Shown: positions 62,203-64,000 of the stretch, piece after piece
Layout of the letters: the number at the start of each line of letters is the position of its first letter
Numbering within the stretch: position 1 is the first letter of the stretch
Assembly: GCA_963823515.1 (NCBI GenBank)
Contig: CAWGMB010000008.1
Location: forward strand, 62,001 to 126,000
Direction of reading: 5' to 3'
From: Miltoncostaea sp963823515
Lineage (GTDB): Bacteria > Actinomycetota > Thermoleophilia > Miltoncostaeales > Miltoncostaeaceae
DNA: 64,000 nucleotides
Notes under the pieces: model-generated
Databases searched by the model: none
Told to the model about the DNA's origin: nothing
The model's input: the letters and a program-made list of their open reading frames with translations, nothing else
Position numbers and translations under genes: made by a program

Positions 62203-63771
62203 TCAGACGGGGCGGCCGGATGCGGGCTCCGGCCCACCCGGGGCGCCGCCGGGCGGACCGAAACCGCCGCCCCCCGGGCTCTCGATGCCGATCACGTCGC
62301 CCGGCCGCACGGCGCCGCGCCACTTCGCCGGCAGGGCCCCGCCGTTCAGCGTCGTGCGCCCCGGGGCGCCGTCGCCGCCACCGGCCCGGCCGGCCGGGCC
62401 GTGGGCCCGCCGCTCGGCGATGACCGAGACGTCGGCGTCCACCAGCACCCGCACGCGGCGCTCGATGCCGTCGCCGCCCCGGTGCGCGCCGCCGCCGCCG
62501 GACCCGCGTCGCAGGCGGTAGGCCTCCACGCGCAGCGGATAGGCCGCCTCGAGCGCCTCGACGGGCGTGTTGAGGGTGTTGCTCATGGCCACGTGCACGC
62601 CGGAAGGCCCGTCGGCACGGGCCGAGGCGCCCTGGCCGCCGCCGATCGTCTCGTAGTAGGTGAACGCCGCGCCGCCGATGGTCAGGTTGTTCATCGTCCC
62701 CTGGCCCTGCGCCGGCACGTCCACGGCGTGGCCGAGCGCGGCGAAGACCGCGTTGACGATGCGGCTGGAGGTCTCGACGTTGCCCCCGGCCACCGCGGCC
62801 GGCGGCCTGGCGTTGACCAGCGTGCCCGGCGGGGTCACCACCGTGACCGGCGCGAACGCCCCTGCCGATGCCGGGATGTCCGGGTCGGTCAGGCAGCGCA
62901 CCACGAAGTAGACCGCCGAGCGCGTGACGGCGGGCGGGCAGTTGCAGTTGCCCGGCCCGGTCGGGTCGGTGCCGGCGAAGTCGACCGTCATCGCGTCGCC
63001 GGCGATCGTCACGGCCACGCGGATCCAGAGGTCGTCCGCGCTCACCCCGTCGCCCTCCAGTGCCTCGGCGGCCTCGAAGCGGCCGTCGGGCATGGCGGCG
63101 ATGGCGGCGCGGGTGCGCCGCTCGGCGTAGTCGAAGAGCGCATCGAAGGCCTCCTCCACGATCACGGCGCCGTGGCGCTCGGCGACCTCGCCGATCCGTC
63201 GCTCCGCCAGCCGGTGGGCGGCGAGCTGGGCGCGCACGTCTCCCTCGCGCTCGCCGGGCGTCCGGCTGTTGGCGAGCAGCAGCGCGAGGATGTCCTCGAC
63301 GACCTCGCCACCGCGCACCAGGCGCACCGGCGGGATCACCAGCCCCTCCTGCAGCAGCTCGCGCGATCCCGCGGGCATGCTGCCCGGGGCCATCCCACCG
63401 ACGTCGGCGTGGTGGGCGCGCGTGACGGCGTACGCCGCCGTCCGCCGCCCGATGGCGATGGGCGAGATCATCGTCAGGTCGGGCAGGTGCGTGCCGCCGC
63501 GGTAGGGGTCGTTGACCAGCCACACCTCGCCGGGCGCCGCGCCGCGGGCCCGCACCGCGTCCACCGCCTCGGGCATGGCTCCAAGATGTACCGGGATCGA
63601 GGCCGACTGGACCACCATCCGCCCGGAGCCGTCGAACACCGCCGTGCTGCAGTCTCGCCGCTCTTTGATGTTGGGGCTGAAGGCGCTGCGCACCAGCGCC
63701 CCCTCCATCTCCTCGGCCACGGCGCGCAGGGCGTTGGCCATCACCTGAAGGGTCACCGGGTCCATGCTCAT
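62203..63771 (-). CDS. hyuB: hydantoinase B/oxoprolinase subunit
   Basis: 522 residues from ATG 63771. Starts MDPVTLQVMANALRAVAEEMEGALVRSAFSPNIKERRDCS, with MSIPVHLG-type and VNDPYRGGTHLPDLTM motifs, GNCNCPPAVTRSAVYF, and GGGAHRGGDGIERRV. Works with HyuA in ATP-dependent opening of hydantoins or 5-oxoproline; the real substrate is uncertain (acetone carboxylase relatives exist). The last residues are Gly/Pro-rich. ATG overlaps the hyuA stop (63768-63771). Confidence 0.9.
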   Translation of the reverse strand: MSMDPVTLQVMANALRAVAEEMEGALVRSAFSPNIKERRDCSTAVFDGSGRMVVQSASIPVHLGAMPEAVDAVRARGAAPGEVWLVNDPYRGGTHLPDLTMISPIAIGRRTAAYAVTRAHHADVGGMAPGSMPAGSRELLQEGLVIPPVRLVRGGEVVEDILALLLANSRTPGEREGDVRAQLAAHRLAERRIGEVAERHGAVIVEEAFDALFDYAERRTRAAIAAMPDGRFEAAEALEGDGVSADDLWIRVAVTIAGDAMTVDFAGTDPTGPGNCNCPPAVTRSAVYFVVRCLTDPDIPASAGAFAPVTVVTPPGTLVNARPPAAVAGGNVETSSRIVNAVFAALGHAVDVPAQGQGTMNNLTIGGAAFTYYETIGGGQGASARADGPSGVHVAMSNTLNTPVEALEAAYPLRVEAYRLRRGSGGGGAHRGGDGIERRVRVLVDADVSVIAERRAHGPAGRAGGGDGAPGRTTLNGGALPAKWRGAVRPGDVIGIESPGGGGFGPPGGAPGGPEPASGRPV

Positions 63772-64000
63772 GACGCGCGCTCCATCCGGATCGCGCCGAT
63801 CGCGTCGCGGCGCGCGACCCACCCGGCGCCGACCCAGCAGGTGGCGCCCTCCATCCCGATCACGGCCGGTCCGGTCACCGGCTCGCCGGCCGCGGCCTCG
63901 GGGAGCTCCGGGTGGGCCCCGGGGCGCTCGGCCGCCAGGCGCAGGCTGACGGCCTCGACGGGCCGCCCCGGATCGGCGTCGCCGTAGCGCTCTCGATGGG
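63768..64000 (-). CDS. hyuA: hydantoinase A/oxoprolinase subunit, C-terminal fragment
   Basis: The last 77 codons are visible. HRERYGDADPGRPVEAVSLR is the conserved end of HyuA (ERYGY..D...VE.V..R), followed by GPAVIGMEGATCWVG and a C-terminus ERAS. The rest of the gene lies beyond base 64000. Partner of HyuB, overlapped by 4 nt. Confidence 0.85.
   Translation of the reverse strand, partial: HRERYGDADPGRPVEAVSLRLAAERPGAHPELPEAAAGEPVTGPAVIGMEGATCWVGAGWVARRDAIGAIRMERAS

Overview
The window is a very GC-rich bacterial chromosome segment with dense genes, frequent GTG/TTG starts and many 4-nt ATGA/GTGA gene overlaps. Several marks point to the Actinomycetota, most likely a deep-branching soil lineage such as Thermoleophilia (inference). 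These are a CGAAC-N4-GTTCG SOS box, an actinobacterial ImuB/DUF6504 pair, the yebC-ruvC-ruvA-ruvB and pdxS-pdxT order, a fused SecDF, a PPi-type phosphofructokinase, and -10 elements of the form TANNNT placed 6-9 nt before start codons. I see no tRNA, rRNA, CRISPR array, prophage or replication origin. The only intact mobile element is one IS481-type insertion sequence.

1-19.4 kb: DUF4389 membrane protein (cut by the edge), a secreted amidase, imuB and a DUF6504 gene under a LexA box, a CarH-type B12 photoreceptor divergent from four small coupled genes of unknown function, a PAS-GGDEF-HD-GYP protein, a nitroreductase, a frameshifted UBP zinc-finger gene, a methyltransferase, and a minus-strand run PAP2 / PPi-phosphofructokinase / topoisomerase III / ArfB-like hydrolase. 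Then come a pseudo-receiver-GAF-GGDEF-HD-GYP protein, a truncated regulator remnant and a GAF-GGDEF protein.

19.4-39.3 kb: two L,D-transpeptidases around a secreted repeat protein and a methyltransferase, the insertion sequence with a target duplication covering a stop codon, a GNAT, a third GGDEF-HD-GYP protein, an MBL-fold hydrolase, a TetR/MFS efflux pair, a CDF transporter, an FAD oxidoreductase, a LysM-lytic transglycosylase, DNA ligase D, a lipoprotein and an RpiR regulator.

39.3-60.8 kb: the conserved housekeeping block. It runs pdxS-pdxT-yebC-ruvC-ruvA-ruvB-CBS protein, then (minus) a PAP2 enzyme and a GT4 glycosyltransferase, then yajC-secDF-coiled-coil protein, two consecutive membrane-anchored proteins of unknown function that share a C-terminal domain, ubiB-like kinase, recJ, relA/spoT and a LytR_C protein. 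60.8-64 kb (minus): hyuA (cut by the edge)-hyuB-DUF1737-metZ, closely packed.

The least explained parts are the protein pair at 50.2-53.3 kb, the four-gene operon facing the CarH homologue, a short degenerate repeat found after three genes, and palindromic elements at 8.8 and 20.5 kb. Two genes (UBP zinc finger; second member of the 50-53 kb pair) are each interrupted by a single-base indel in a homopolymer or tandem repeat, and correcting one base restores a sensible C-terminus in both.
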